Shown here piece by piece: positions 45,076-54,000 of a DNA stretch of 64,000 nucleotides; position 1 is the stretch's first letter, and every line of letters begins with the position of its first letter. This DNA is from Alphaproteobacteria bacterium. Its GTDB lineage: Bacteria > Pseudomonadota > Alphaproteobacteria > Caulobacterales > Parvularculaceae. Both the position numbers and the translations under genes were made by a program. The notes beneath the pieces are model-generated. The model was not told the DNA's origin and did no database searches. It saw only the letters and a program-made list of their open reading frames with translations. The stretch spans positions 1-64,000 of the forward strand of contig WGLS01000022.1 of assembly GCA_016125455.1 (NCBI GenBank), written 5' to 3'.

Positions 45076-46176
45076 TCAGGTGCGGCTGCGCACGGCGATT
45101 CGCGCGCGACGCAGTCCGCCGCCGGTTCCATCTGTCGGACTTGCCGGGCTTGGAGAGTTGGTTGGACTTGCGGGACTGGGCGGGCCACTCGCGAGCGCCG
45201 CGCGTGATGACGCCGGAGCGCGCCCGCGACGAGCCTTCGCAACGCCGTCACCGGCCGTCCCGGTTCGCTTGGCGGCGGGGGCGTCCGTTGGCCCGCCAGC
45301 CTCAAGCGGCCAGCCTTCGTCAAGCCATGCCCCGATCCTCGCCAGCAACAGGGTCTGCGCGGTTTGCCGCGCATAGGTGTGATCCACGGTGCGGTCGACC
45401 TCGACGACAAGTCTGTCGCCAAAATCGAAGTCGCGAAACGCCTCGCGGAAATGGCGTTCATCGGTCAACGTCTCTTCGACATAATTCGTGTACCGTATCA
45501 GTATACGGACGCCGCGGTCGGTGAGCGCCTGGAGTTGCGCGCCGAACTCCTCTAGCGGCGGCGCTACTCGTTCATTCTCCTCGTCGGGAAGTTCGAAGTC
45601 GCCGCTTGCGGCCAGGGGAGAAGCCTCTCTTGCGGCGTTTCCTTTCAGCGTGCGGCTGATCGCGCGACGCCAGCGGCCAATGTCCGCCGCCTTCTCGATG
45701 GTCCGTTCAAGTTTCGCGCGCGGCGACGCGTAGGCGTAAGGATCAAGCAGCACGAGCCCGACGATACGCTCGTCGGCTAGCGCAGCGCGGTAGGCGTTGT
45801 CAGCGCCTGAACACATGCCGATCGCTATGAACGTCTCGACGCCGGCATGCGCCGCAAGGGCGTCCGCGGCCGCGGATATGTCCGCGCTTGCCTGCGCTTC
45901 GTGGCCCGCGCCGCCAGTTGCGGGCAGGCTGTCCCCGAGCCCGGACAGGTCAAATCTGATCGACGCGCATTGCTTTGCCGCAAGTCGGCGCGCGAGCTTC
46001 ACGTTCAGGCGATGCGGCCCGATACGGTGCACAATGCCGGCATTGAAAAGGAGAGCGCCCGGACGTCGGAAGCCATTGGGGCCAGCGACGATGCCGAGAA
46101 GCCCGCCCGCAGCCGTTTCGGCGGCCTGACCATCGGATCGCGCGTCGAAATAGACGATGCGTTCGTTCATCTCCAT
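45076..46176 (-). CDS. Alpha/beta hydrolase resembling exosortase-A-associated hydrolase 1
   Basis: The 366-residue protein has an alpha/beta-hydrolase core at about residues 30-285. The nucleophile elbow reads GMCSGAD, so the residue at the nucleophile position is Cys rather than Ser. This matches the GLCDGA pattern of exosortase-A-associated hydrolase 1 (family knowledge). VLLDPYAY follows, and VDHTYARQ near residue 290 could supply the His. The last 60 residues are a low-complexity Ala/Pro/Ser tail with SPASPT near-repeats and basic residues. It overlaps hydrolase 2 by 10 bases and precedes the flippase. Its substrate may be the thioester or ester product of the neighbouring PKS/NRPS, which is inference. 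Confidence 0.75.
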   Translation of the reverse strand: MEMNERIVYFDARSDGQAAETAAGGLLGIVAGPNGFRRPGALLFNAGIVHRIGPHRLNVKLARRLAAKQCASIRFDLSGLGDSLPATGGAGHEAQASADISAAADALAAHAGVETFIAIGMCSGADNAYRAALADERIVGLVLLDPYAYASPRAKLERTIEKAADIGRWRRAISRTLKGNAAREASPLAASGDFELPDEENERVAPPLEEFGAQLQALTDRGVRILIRYTNYVEETLTDERHFREAFRDFDFGDRLVVEVDRTVDHTYARQTAQTLLLARIGAWLDEGWPLEAGGPTDAPAAKRTGTAGDGVAKARRGRAPASSRAALASGPPSPASPTNSPSPASPTDGTGGGLRRARIAVRSRT

Positions 46177-46964
46177 GTCTCCACGGCTTCGACCAGCGCG
46201 GAAATCGTCCGTATCGGCACATAATATGAGTTCAGCGCCTCGTCGGAGTTCCAGCCGGCCTCGCCGCCGTCGTGGCGCTTGTCGACGATGACTTCCAAGC
46301 GGGCGAGCGCCGTTTCGAGGGACTCCATTTCCGGCGTCGCGGCGCCGGCGACGATAAGCGCCCGCCGCGTCGGCTTGCGTTTCAGATCGCCGAGTTCCAT
46401 CGCCAGCAGCTCCTCACGCAGCCGCATGGAAAGCGCAAAACCCAGCGCCTCGGTCGGGCCTTCGCTAAGGTCGCCGGGGTCCGGCTCCGCCGCGGCGGGC
46501 AGGCCCATGTCGGCGTGCGCCGCCGCCAGCGACGCAAGATAGTCGCGACCGTCGACGACCGGGTCCCACAGAATAACGCCGGCCGGTCCCCGCGGCACGC
46601 GCTGGGCGGCGCGTATCGCTGCGCTGGCCCCAAGACGCAGGCCGATCCAGATGGCCCGCGGCGCGCAGCTCATGTCCATCATCTCCTCGTGGGCTGCGAC
46701 GATATCCGCGGCCATCGTCGAGAACGACAGGTCCTCACAGGCGCCGGCGGAGTCGCCCGCCCCCCCATAGTCAAAACGGACCGTTGGCGCGCCGGCGCGG
46801 GCAAGGCGCTCGGCGAGCACCCGCAACATTCGATGAGCGCGGATCCCCTCTTCCCCGATCGGGCCGCAAATCAACACGGCCGGGCGCGCGCCCACCGCGC
46901 CGACGGCGGGGTGGTAGTGCGCGAAAAGCGGCCGCTCGCTGTCGCCGAAATGGAACGCGGGCAC
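46167..46964 (-). CDS. Alpha/beta hydrolase resembling exosortase-A-associated hydrolase 2
   Basis: The 265-residue protein begins at a GTG at 46964 with an excellent site CTAAGGAGGGGCAG before it. The core has VRFDYGGAGDSAG and VILWDPVVDG. The nucleophile elbow reads WIGLRLGASAA, which puts Arg where Ser is expected, as I recall for exosortase-A-associated hydrolase 2 (LWGLRLGALLA). The protein may therefore not be a classical serine hydrolase. It is first in an operon with hydrolase 1 and the flippase, and divergent, with only 62 bases between, from the type II thioesterase gene. Confidence 0.72.
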   Translation of the reverse strand: MPAFHFGDSERPLFAHYHPAVGAVGARPAVLICGPIGEEGIRAHRMLRVLAERLARAGAPTVRFDYGGAGDSAGACEDLSFSTMAADIVAAHEEMMDMSCAPRAIWIGLRLGASAAIRAAQRVPRGPAGVILWDPVVDGRDYLASLAAAHADMGLPAAAEPDPGDLSEGPTEALGFALSMRLREELLAMELGDLKRKPTRRALIVAGAATPEMESLETALARLEVIVDKRHDGGEAGWNSDEALNSYYVPIRTISALVEAVETWR

Positions 46965-47026
46965 CTGCCCCTCCTTAGTTTCCAGCCAACTAGCATCGAT
47001 ACCCCGGCGCGCCCTAAGAAAACACT
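46965..47026. promoter_or_regulatory. Short divergent promoter region
   Basis: Only 62 bases separate the GTG of hydrolase 2 (minus) from the ATG of the thioesterase (plus), so both promoters must overlap here or lie inside the genes. The region is AT-richer than its surroundings. No clear palindrome is seen. Confidence 0.4.
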
Positions 47027-47776
47027 ATGCTTGGTCAACCATTAACCAGACTGACGGCGCTCACCCCGAACCCGATGGCGCAAGCTCGCCTGATCTGCTT
47101 TCCCTTCGCCGGCGCGGGGGCGGGCGCATTTGCGGCCTGGGCAAGAACGCCGGCAGGCCGCCTAGAAACCCTCGCTTACGTTGCGCCCGGACGCGAAACC
47201 AGGGCCGCCGAAGCGCCGCTGCGGATCTGGCGGGACCTTGTTGCGGATGCGACGGCGGCATGCCGGGATACGCCCGCCGGACCGATGGCGTTCTACGGCC
47301 ACAGCCTTGGCGCCCTCCTGGCGTTCGATGTCGCCGCGTCGCTCGCCCGCACCCGGGAAATCGCCACGGTCTATATTGCCGCGCGCTCCTTCCCGTCGCG
47401 ACAATTGTCGCACCATGCCGTTGCGATAGCCCTCAGCGATGAAGATCTTTTCGATGCCCTTGAAACGGAGTTTGGCGCGCCGCCGCCTGCCGCAACGGAC
47501 CCCGAGTTGCGCGCGCTGGCGGCGGAGCGGCTGCGGACCGATCTTGAGGCGCTTTCGACCAGGCCCGCCGGCGCGCCGCGGCGGCTCGCCGCGCGCCTCG
47601 TCGCGCTCGTGGGCGAAGAAGACCCCTCGACAAAGGGGCGCGCCGTCGAGCCATGGGCCAGCGCAACGACGGGCGACTTTGATATCGTCAATCTGCCTGG
47701 CGGCCACTATTTCGTCGAGAGCGCTCGCGACGCCGTGCGCGCCCGAATCCTGCGCGATGTCGGCATCAGTCGTTGA
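47027..47776 (+). CDS. Type II thioesterase
   Basis: The 249-residue alpha/beta hydrolase is of the stand-alone thioesterase type that removes wrong or stalled acyl groups from PKS/NRPS carrier proteins, and sometimes releases products. ICFPFAGAGAGAFAAW is the family N-terminal signature, the nucleophile is Ser93 (YGHSLGALL), VGEEDP carries the Asp region, and LPGGHYFV carries the catalytic His. It converges on the NRPS gene with 4 bases between the ends. The Met at 47027 has a weak ribosome site. A Met at 47075 is the alternative. Confidence 0.9.
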   Translation: MLGQPLTRLTALTPNPMAQARLICFPFAGAGAGAFAAWARTPAGRLETLAYVAPGRETRAAEAPLRIWRDLVADATAACRDTPAGPMAFYGHSLGALLAFDVAASLARTREIATVYIAARSFPSRQLSHHAVAIALSDEDLFDALETEFGAPPPAATDPELRALAAERLRTDLEALSTRPAGAPRRLAARLVALVGEEDPSTKGRAVEPWASATTGDFDIVNLPGGHYFVESARDAVRARILRDVGISR

Positions 47777-47780
47777 CGCA

Positions 47781-50700
47781 TCAGCTCGCCTCAGCCGTCC
47801 TGGCAAGCTGCTCCAGCGTTTCGAAGATCGCGGCGCGCGGGGAAATCCGCCGACCTGTCCGCTGTCGGACGATTGAAGCCATTCGTGCGGCCTGAAGCGA
47901 CTGCCCGCCAAGTTCGAAGAAGTTATCGGTAATCGCAACATCCTCCACCGGCAGGAGTTCGCGCCAGATTGATGCAATCGCCGCTTCGAGCTCATTTCGC
48001 GGCGGCGTGCGATCTCGCGCGGCGGTATCCGTCGCCACGAGCAGCGGCAGCGCCTTGCGATCGATCTTGCCATTCTGCGTCAATGGCGCAGCGTCGATCG
48101 GTACAAAGAATTGCGGCAGCATATGTCCCGGAAGCGTCTGGCGCAGGGCGCGCCGCAACTCGGTGCCGGTCGCGTTCGCCCCGCAGCGATAAACGATGAA
48201 GGCAACAAGCGCCGGTTCGCCGCCGGCGTCCGTGCGGATGGCGGCGACGCCCTTGGCGACCTGGGGCAAGGCGTCAAGCGCGGCGTCGATCTCCTCGAGC
48301 TCGATGCGATAGCCGCGCAGTTTCACCTGACTGTCAATCCGCCCAAGCGCTTCGATTTCGCCGCTCTCCGTCCAGCGCGCCAGGTCGCCGGTGCGATAGG
48401 CGCGTCCGTCGGCGCCAAAAGCGCTCGCGTCCACGAACCGCTCAGCCGTTAGATCGTCTCGCCCCAGATAACCGATCGCAACGCCATCGCCACCGATCCA
48501 CAACTCGCCCGGGACGCCCTCTGGACGCAGCGCGCCATGACGGTCAACGACATAGAGCGTCGTCGCCGCAATCGCGCCGCCAATCGTGATGTCGTTCGGG
48601 TCGGCAATCCGCTTGCAGGACGACCAGACGGTCGTTTCGGTCGGTCCGTACATATTCCAGAGTTCGCCGACTTTCGGGATCAACGCTTCGGCGAGGGACG
48701 GCGGCATCGCCTCGCCGCCGCACAACGCCTTCAACCCTTCCCTACCCGGCCATCCTGCGTCGATCAGAAGCCGCCAGGTGGCCGGCGTCGCCTGCAGCAG
48801 GGTCGCGCCGGTGGTCTCGATCATGTCGGCCAGCACGAAGGGGTCGCCTGCATCCTCGCGGTCGACGATCGCCACAGTCGCGCCAACGCACAACGGCAGG
48901 AACAGCTCAAGGATGGATATGTCGAATGACAATGTCGTGACGGCAAGCACGACGTCTTCGCGGGCCACGCCCGGCATCGACTGCATTGCGGACAGAAAAT
49001 TCGCCAGCGGACCATGTGCGTTTGCGACGCCCTTGGGCCGTCCGGTCGACCCGGATGTGTAAATGACATAAGCGCAAAGAGCCGGGTCATGGGCGGGGAG
49101 CGGCGGCAGGGCGCCGATCTCTGGCGTTAGGTCGTCGAGCGCAATTGCAGCGGCGTCGATGCCGAGTAGAACATCCGCATCAGCGACACTGTCCACAATG
49201 ACGGCGGCAGCGCCGCTGTCGGCGGCCATGAACCGAAGACGATCAGCCGGATAGGCAGGATCGAGCGGCAGGTAGGCCGCGCCAAGTCGCCACGCCGCCA
49301 GGCACGCGGCGACAGCGTCCGGACCGCGCGCCGCCATGACGCCGACAATGGCGCCCTCGCCGATGCCGTTCGCGAGGAGCGCGGTCGCGATTGCCTCGGT
49401 TCTTGCCGCGAGAGCGGCATAGGTCGCCGTGCGCCCCCCGAAGACAATTGCTGGCGCGTCGGGCGCCTCCTCAACCATTGCCAGGAACGCCGCCAGGGCG
49501 CCGTTCATGAGCACCGGATTTGCCACGGACCGAGGGCCGCGCCCAAGGCGCAACAACGCTTCGCGCGCGTCCGCCGACAGCATCGGCATAGTTACAAGTC
49601 GATCCGCCGGCCTGGCGAGAAACGCCTCGAGATACGCTTCGAATGAATCGGCGATTCGCTTCGCCTGCCATTCGCTGAAAAGACATTTCGCATACTGAAG
49701 TTCCACGCGCGCGCCCTCGGCGCCGAGGTCGGCGACGCTGGCTGTCAGTTCATAGGGCGTGAACGAAGGTTCAACCGGCAATTCGACGAGGCTGAGGCCA
49801 GGGGCGATGGGTTGGCGAGGCGCTTCGCGATAATCGAACATCGCCTGCGCCAGCGGCGTCCGGCCCGGATCGCGGCGCGGCTCGACGGCGGCGGCAATAT
49901 CGTCTGGCGAAGCGTAAAGATGAGACATCGCCCCGATCGCTTCAGCGCGAGCGCGGCGAATGGCGTCATCGACGAGATCGTCGGATTGCAGCCTGAACCG
50001 AAGAAACGCCGTGTTGACAAAGCAACCAATGGCGTCGCCGAGAGGGTCGACATCACGCGCCATTAGCGGCGTTGCGACGATGATATCGTCCGTATCAGCA
50101 AGCCGCGCGAGGAAAGAGGCCCATGCCGCGAAATATACGACAAAAGGCGTCGTGCGCGCCCGGGCGGCAATTGACCGCGCCGCCGCCGCGACGCCGTGAT
50201 CAATCCGGAAGGCCAGCCAGCCGCCCTCGTCATCGAATACTGGCGGACGCGGACGATCGATCGGCAGGTTGAGCGGTTCGGGCGCATTCGCCAGGCGATC
50301 GACCCAGTAAGCAAGATCGGCTGCGCCACGGGCGGTCGCCTGAGCTTCGAACGCGGCGAAGGCGGCGCGGGCTTCAGACCGCGTTGCGCGCGCCGGCAGC
50401 GCCGCATCGACCCGATCGATTTCGCGTCCCCCGGCGCGCTCGTAGGCATCCGACAGTTCGCGCCAGAAATTGAGCGACGAAATGCCGTCCCAAACAACAT
50501 GGTGAACATCGATGGCGACGAAGGCGGCAGCGCCCTGGTCGTCGTCGCGCCCCACCGCCACGATTTCGCCACGGAACAAAGTTCCCACGTTCAGGTCGAG
50601 CGGCTGCGCCCAGAACCCGTCAAGGTGCGCGACAGCATCGGCGATCGTCTCGACGCGCGAAACGGCGGCCTTCAATACGGTCTCGGCGCGGCGCAACTCA

Positions 50701-51095
50701 GCACGCTCGCGCGAGTCGTCAATCCGCATACACAGTATTTCGTGACGTGCGACCACAAGATCAAAAGCAACCGCAAGCCGATCGATATCAAGCGGACCGT
50801 CGAGCCGCCAGGCGAGGCGCAACCGTTGCGGCGCGCCGCCGTCAGCAAGCGCTGCATGCGCCCAGAACCGCTCCTGAAGAAAATTCATGGCCAGCGCTTC
50901 TGGATCGCCGTCAGCCTGCGTGACGACGTCGATAATCCGCGCTTTCAGGTCCCGTATGCGCGCGACAAGATCCGGCGTCATGGCGCCCGTCGGCGCTTCG
51001 ACGCGCAGCTTTCCTGCCTCGACATGGACGCGGGCGCCTCGGCCAGCCAGAATGGCGAGGACGTCCTCGGCTTCGATATCGGCTTGCGGGGTCAA
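47781..51095 (-). CDS. NRPS module: docking domain-C-A-PCP (predicted glycine)
   Basis: The protein has 1104 residues if it starts at TTG 51095. In order it holds a TubC-type docking domain (1-57, VLAILAGRGARVHVEAGKLRVE in parts), a condensation domain with HHVVWDG at 198-204, an adenylation domain with YTSGSTGRPKG at 679-689, and a PCP with Ser1066 (ELGGQSL). The ten specificity positions read D725 I726 L729 Q768 C792 G794 M815 V823 W824 K1010, that is DILQCGMVWK, very near the glycine code DILQLGLIWK. No thioesterase or reductase domain follows. TTG overlaps the previous TGA (TTGA), and GGAGG lies 9-10 bases upstream, which supports this non-ATG start. Confidence 0.9.
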   Translation of the reverse strand: MTPQADIEAEDVLAILAGRGARVHVEAGKLRVEAPTGAMTPDLVARIRDLKARIIDVVTQADGDPEALAMNFLQERFWAHAALADGGAPQRLRLAWRLDGPLDIDRLAVAFDLVVARHEILCMRIDDSRERAELRRAETVLKAAVSRVETIADAVAHLDGFWAQPLDLNVGTLFRGEIVAVGRDDDQGAAAFVAIDVHHVVWDGISSLNFWRELSDAYERAGGREIDRVDAALPARATRSEARAAFAAFEAQATARGAADLAYWVDRLANAPEPLNLPIDRPRPPVFDDEGGWLAFRIDHGVAAAARSIAARARTTPFVVYFAAWASFLARLADTDDIIVATPLMARDVDPLGDAIGCFVNTAFLRFRLQSDDLVDDAIRRARAEAIGAMSHLYASPDDIAAAVEPRRDPGRTPLAQAMFDYREAPRQPIAPGLSLVELPVEPSFTPYELTASVADLGAEGARVELQYAKCLFSEWQAKRIADSFEAYLEAFLARPADRLVTMPMLSADAREALLRLGRGPRSVANPVLMNGALAAFLAMVEEAPDAPAIVFGGRTATYAALAARTEAIATALLANGIGEGAIVGVMAARGPDAVAACLAAWRLGAAYLPLDPAYPADRLRFMAADSGAAAVIVDSVADADVLLGIDAAAIALDDLTPEIGALPPLPAHDPALCAYVIYTSGSTGRPKGVANAHGPLANFLSAMQSMPGVAREDVVLAVTTLSFDISILELFLPLCVGATVAIVDREDAGDPFVLADMIETTGATLLQATPATWRLLIDAGWPGREGLKALCGGEAMPPSLAEALIPKVGELWNMYGPTETTVWSSCKRIADPNDITIGGAIAATTLYVVDRHGALRPEGVPGELWIGGDGVAIGYLGRDDLTAERFVDASAFGADGRAYRTGDLARWTESGEIEALGRIDSQVKLRGYRIELEEIDAALDALPQVAKGVAAIRTDAGGEPALVAFIVYRCGANATGTELRRALRQTLPGHMLPQFFVPIDAAPLTQNGKIDRKALPLLVATDTAARDRTPPRNELEAAIASIWRELLPVEDVAITDNFFELGGQSLQAARMASIVRQRTGRRISPRAAIFETLEQLARTAEAS

Positions 51096-54000
51096 AACTC
51101 GAAAGCCTCCATTTCCATGTTTCTCTCGACGACCGAATCTCCTTCGGCGATCCGAGCGGCGAACCCGCGGAAATTTGGCGCCTCGAACAGCCACGCCAGT
51201 TCCACCCCGACGCCAAGCCTGTCGCGAAGCGCCGCCACGATCCTCACTGCCCGGAGCGATTGGCCGCCGATCTCGAAGAAATTGTCCCCAAGCCGCGCTT
51301 CATGGCCGATCGCCGCAGAAACGATCTCAATCACCGCCGCCTCGACCTCGGAAAGGCCTTCCTCCGCCGGTTCCGCCGTGCGTGCTGGCGCAGCCGACGA
51401 GGGCGCAAGCGGCGCAGCAACCAAAGCCGCCCCTGCCCGTGATCCCGGTTTCGTTTCGGGATCGGTCGAAGGCTTCGACGCCGGGCCGTTCGCGCCAGCT
51501 TGCCCGGCGAGTCCTACCGCTTCCTCATCAGAGGCGACCGCCGCCGCCCTGACCACGCCCATGAATGCATCGATCCACGCTTCAACCGTCTCCCGGCGGT
51601 ATCGTCCGTCAGCGTAGTCGCAATCGACTTCGACCCGGTCATGATCCCGTCGGATACCGACGAAAATATCGTATTGGGCGCTCTTGCGCGCATTTTCGAA
51701 TGGCGTGCAGATCGCTTCGCCAAAAGTGAGGTCATTAAAAAATCGCGTTACATTGAGCGCCGCCTGGACGATCGGCGGACGCGAGCTGTCGAACGGCGCT
51801 TTCAGGACGGACGCCAGTTCACCCATCGTAACTTCCGGTCGCTCGCTTGCCGCGTTCAGCGACGCCTGGGCCCGGCGGGCAAGATCGGCAAAGGATAGCC
51901 CCGCTTCGACTTCGAGCCGGATTGGCCACATGGAAACGCAGAAACCGATCGTTTCGACGCCGCTAGTCGCCTGCCCCGCCGACGGCACGCCTATGACGAC
52001 TTGTTCGCTTCCCGACAATCTGGCGAGCAAGGCGGCAAAGCCGGCGAGATAGATCGCTGTCGCCCCGACGCCGATCCGCCGACCGGCCTCAGCGGCCGCC
52101 TCCGCCGTCGCGTCGTCATAAGCCGCGAGAATTGTGCCGCCGCCCCGCCGACTTCCGGTGGGATCGCCATCCCGCGGCAATTGCAAGGGAACAGGGGCCA
52201 CGCCGCCAAACTCATCCGCCCACGCATTCAAATGATCGCTATGGGGAGCAGGTCGGCTCGACCAGTTTGCGTAGACGCTGAATGGTTTCAGCGTTGCCAG
52301 CCCGGCCCCCTCCTCGTACCGCGACTTGATGTCGCGTAGCAGGAGGTCTGTAGAATATCCATCGAAGACGATATGATGAGCATAGACGACAAAAATGCGC
52401 CTCATTGCGTCAAGCCGGAATAACCGTGCACGGACGAGCGGTCCACGGTGAAGGTCAAAGGGCGTTTCCGCTTCGCGCGCAAAAAAACCGTCAAGGGCGA
52501 CGTCCGCATCGGCGGAGTCCAGAGCGCTGAGATCTTCGAAATCGACTGCGATGGCGGCGTTTGCGTCGACGCTCTGAAACTCCCCGCGCGTATCGAAACG
52601 AAGGCGAAACGCTTCCTGATCATTGATTGAAGCTGCGGCCGCGGCGCAAAAGCGCTGTTCGTCGAGTTCGCCGTCAATCCGAAGCGAGATTGATTCGTTG
52701 TATGCGCACGAGCTCTCCTTGCCGAGCGCAGAGGCGACGAATATCTCGCGTTGCCCTGCAGTGAGGGGAAACCGGCGCACCGCGCCGGCGCGGACTGCTC
52801 CCGAACCGCCCTTCGCTTCAACTGCGAACATCCCGTCACGGCGCATTTCCACAAGCGCGCTTTCCGCGGCGGTCAGGACGTCATCGATATCTTCGTCGGC
52901 ATGCGCCGCTGTCAGATAGCTCGGATAATTCTCGAGTATATGAACGCCGCGCTCGCGCAGATGATAGTGGAAGAGGTCTCCGATTTGTCCTTCGCCGGAG
53001 GTTCGCAGAAACATCTGCGACGCAAAATGCGGCAGCTCGAACCGCGCGCCGTACAATGAGAAAAGTTCCGCCATGCCCGCCGCATATCGGTCGACGCGTC
53101 GGTTGACGCCGTCCTGCAGCGCAGGCCCGACCGTTTTCATATAGGCGAGGCAGGCCCGCGCGGCGGCGATTGCAAGAGGATGCCGCACGAAAGTCCCGGC
53201 GAAAAACGTGACGCCCGCCGTCGGCGCGCTGGCATCTCCATACCGCCATGCGCCGCCGTCGAACGTATCCATGAACTGCTTCGAACCGGCGACGGCCCCG
53301 ATGGGCATGCCGCCGGCCAGCACCTTGCCGTAGGTCGCGATATCCGCCCGGACCTCATAGTAAGCCTGCGCGCCGCCGGGACCGATCCTGAATCCGGTAA
53401 TCACCTCGTCGAAGTGAAGGACGATGGAATTTTCCGCAGTCAATTTTCGCAGCGCCTGCAGAAACGCCTTGGGTCGGAAATCTGGACGGCGGCTCTGCAC
53501 GGGCTCCACCATCACGATGGCGATTTCATCCGCTCTTCGTTGAATTTCCTCAAGGGCCGAATCCGAACCGTACTCAAGCACGATCATGTTCGAGGTCGAC
53601 GCGTGCGGCACCCCGGGTGCGTTCGGCAAGGTCGAGCGGCCGGGCGCGGTCGGCGCACGACCGACCAGAACCTCGTCGAAATTGCCATGATAGCTGCCAG
53701 CAAAACACACGGCTTTGTCGCGACCCGTTACGGTTCGCGCAACGCGCATCGCGGCCTGCACGGCCTCGGACCCTGTATTGACCCAGGTAACGCGGTCCAT
53801 GCCGGTCAGTTCACAGAACAATGCCGCCGCTTCCCCCGCGATGGGTGACTGCGGCCCTACCTCAAAGCCGTCGTCGAGCTGCCGGCGAAGCGCTTCGACC
53901 ACAAACGGCGCGCGATGGCCAAAAAAGTTTGGACCAAAACCATTGAGCAAGTCGATATAGCGGTTGCCGTCAACATCCCATAGATAGGCGCCTTCCGATC

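Noticed and set aside
50196-51617. A 473-codon plus-strand frame across the NRPS/AMT junction
   Set aside because: It overlaps two assembly-line proteins with intact motifs and has no similarity itself.
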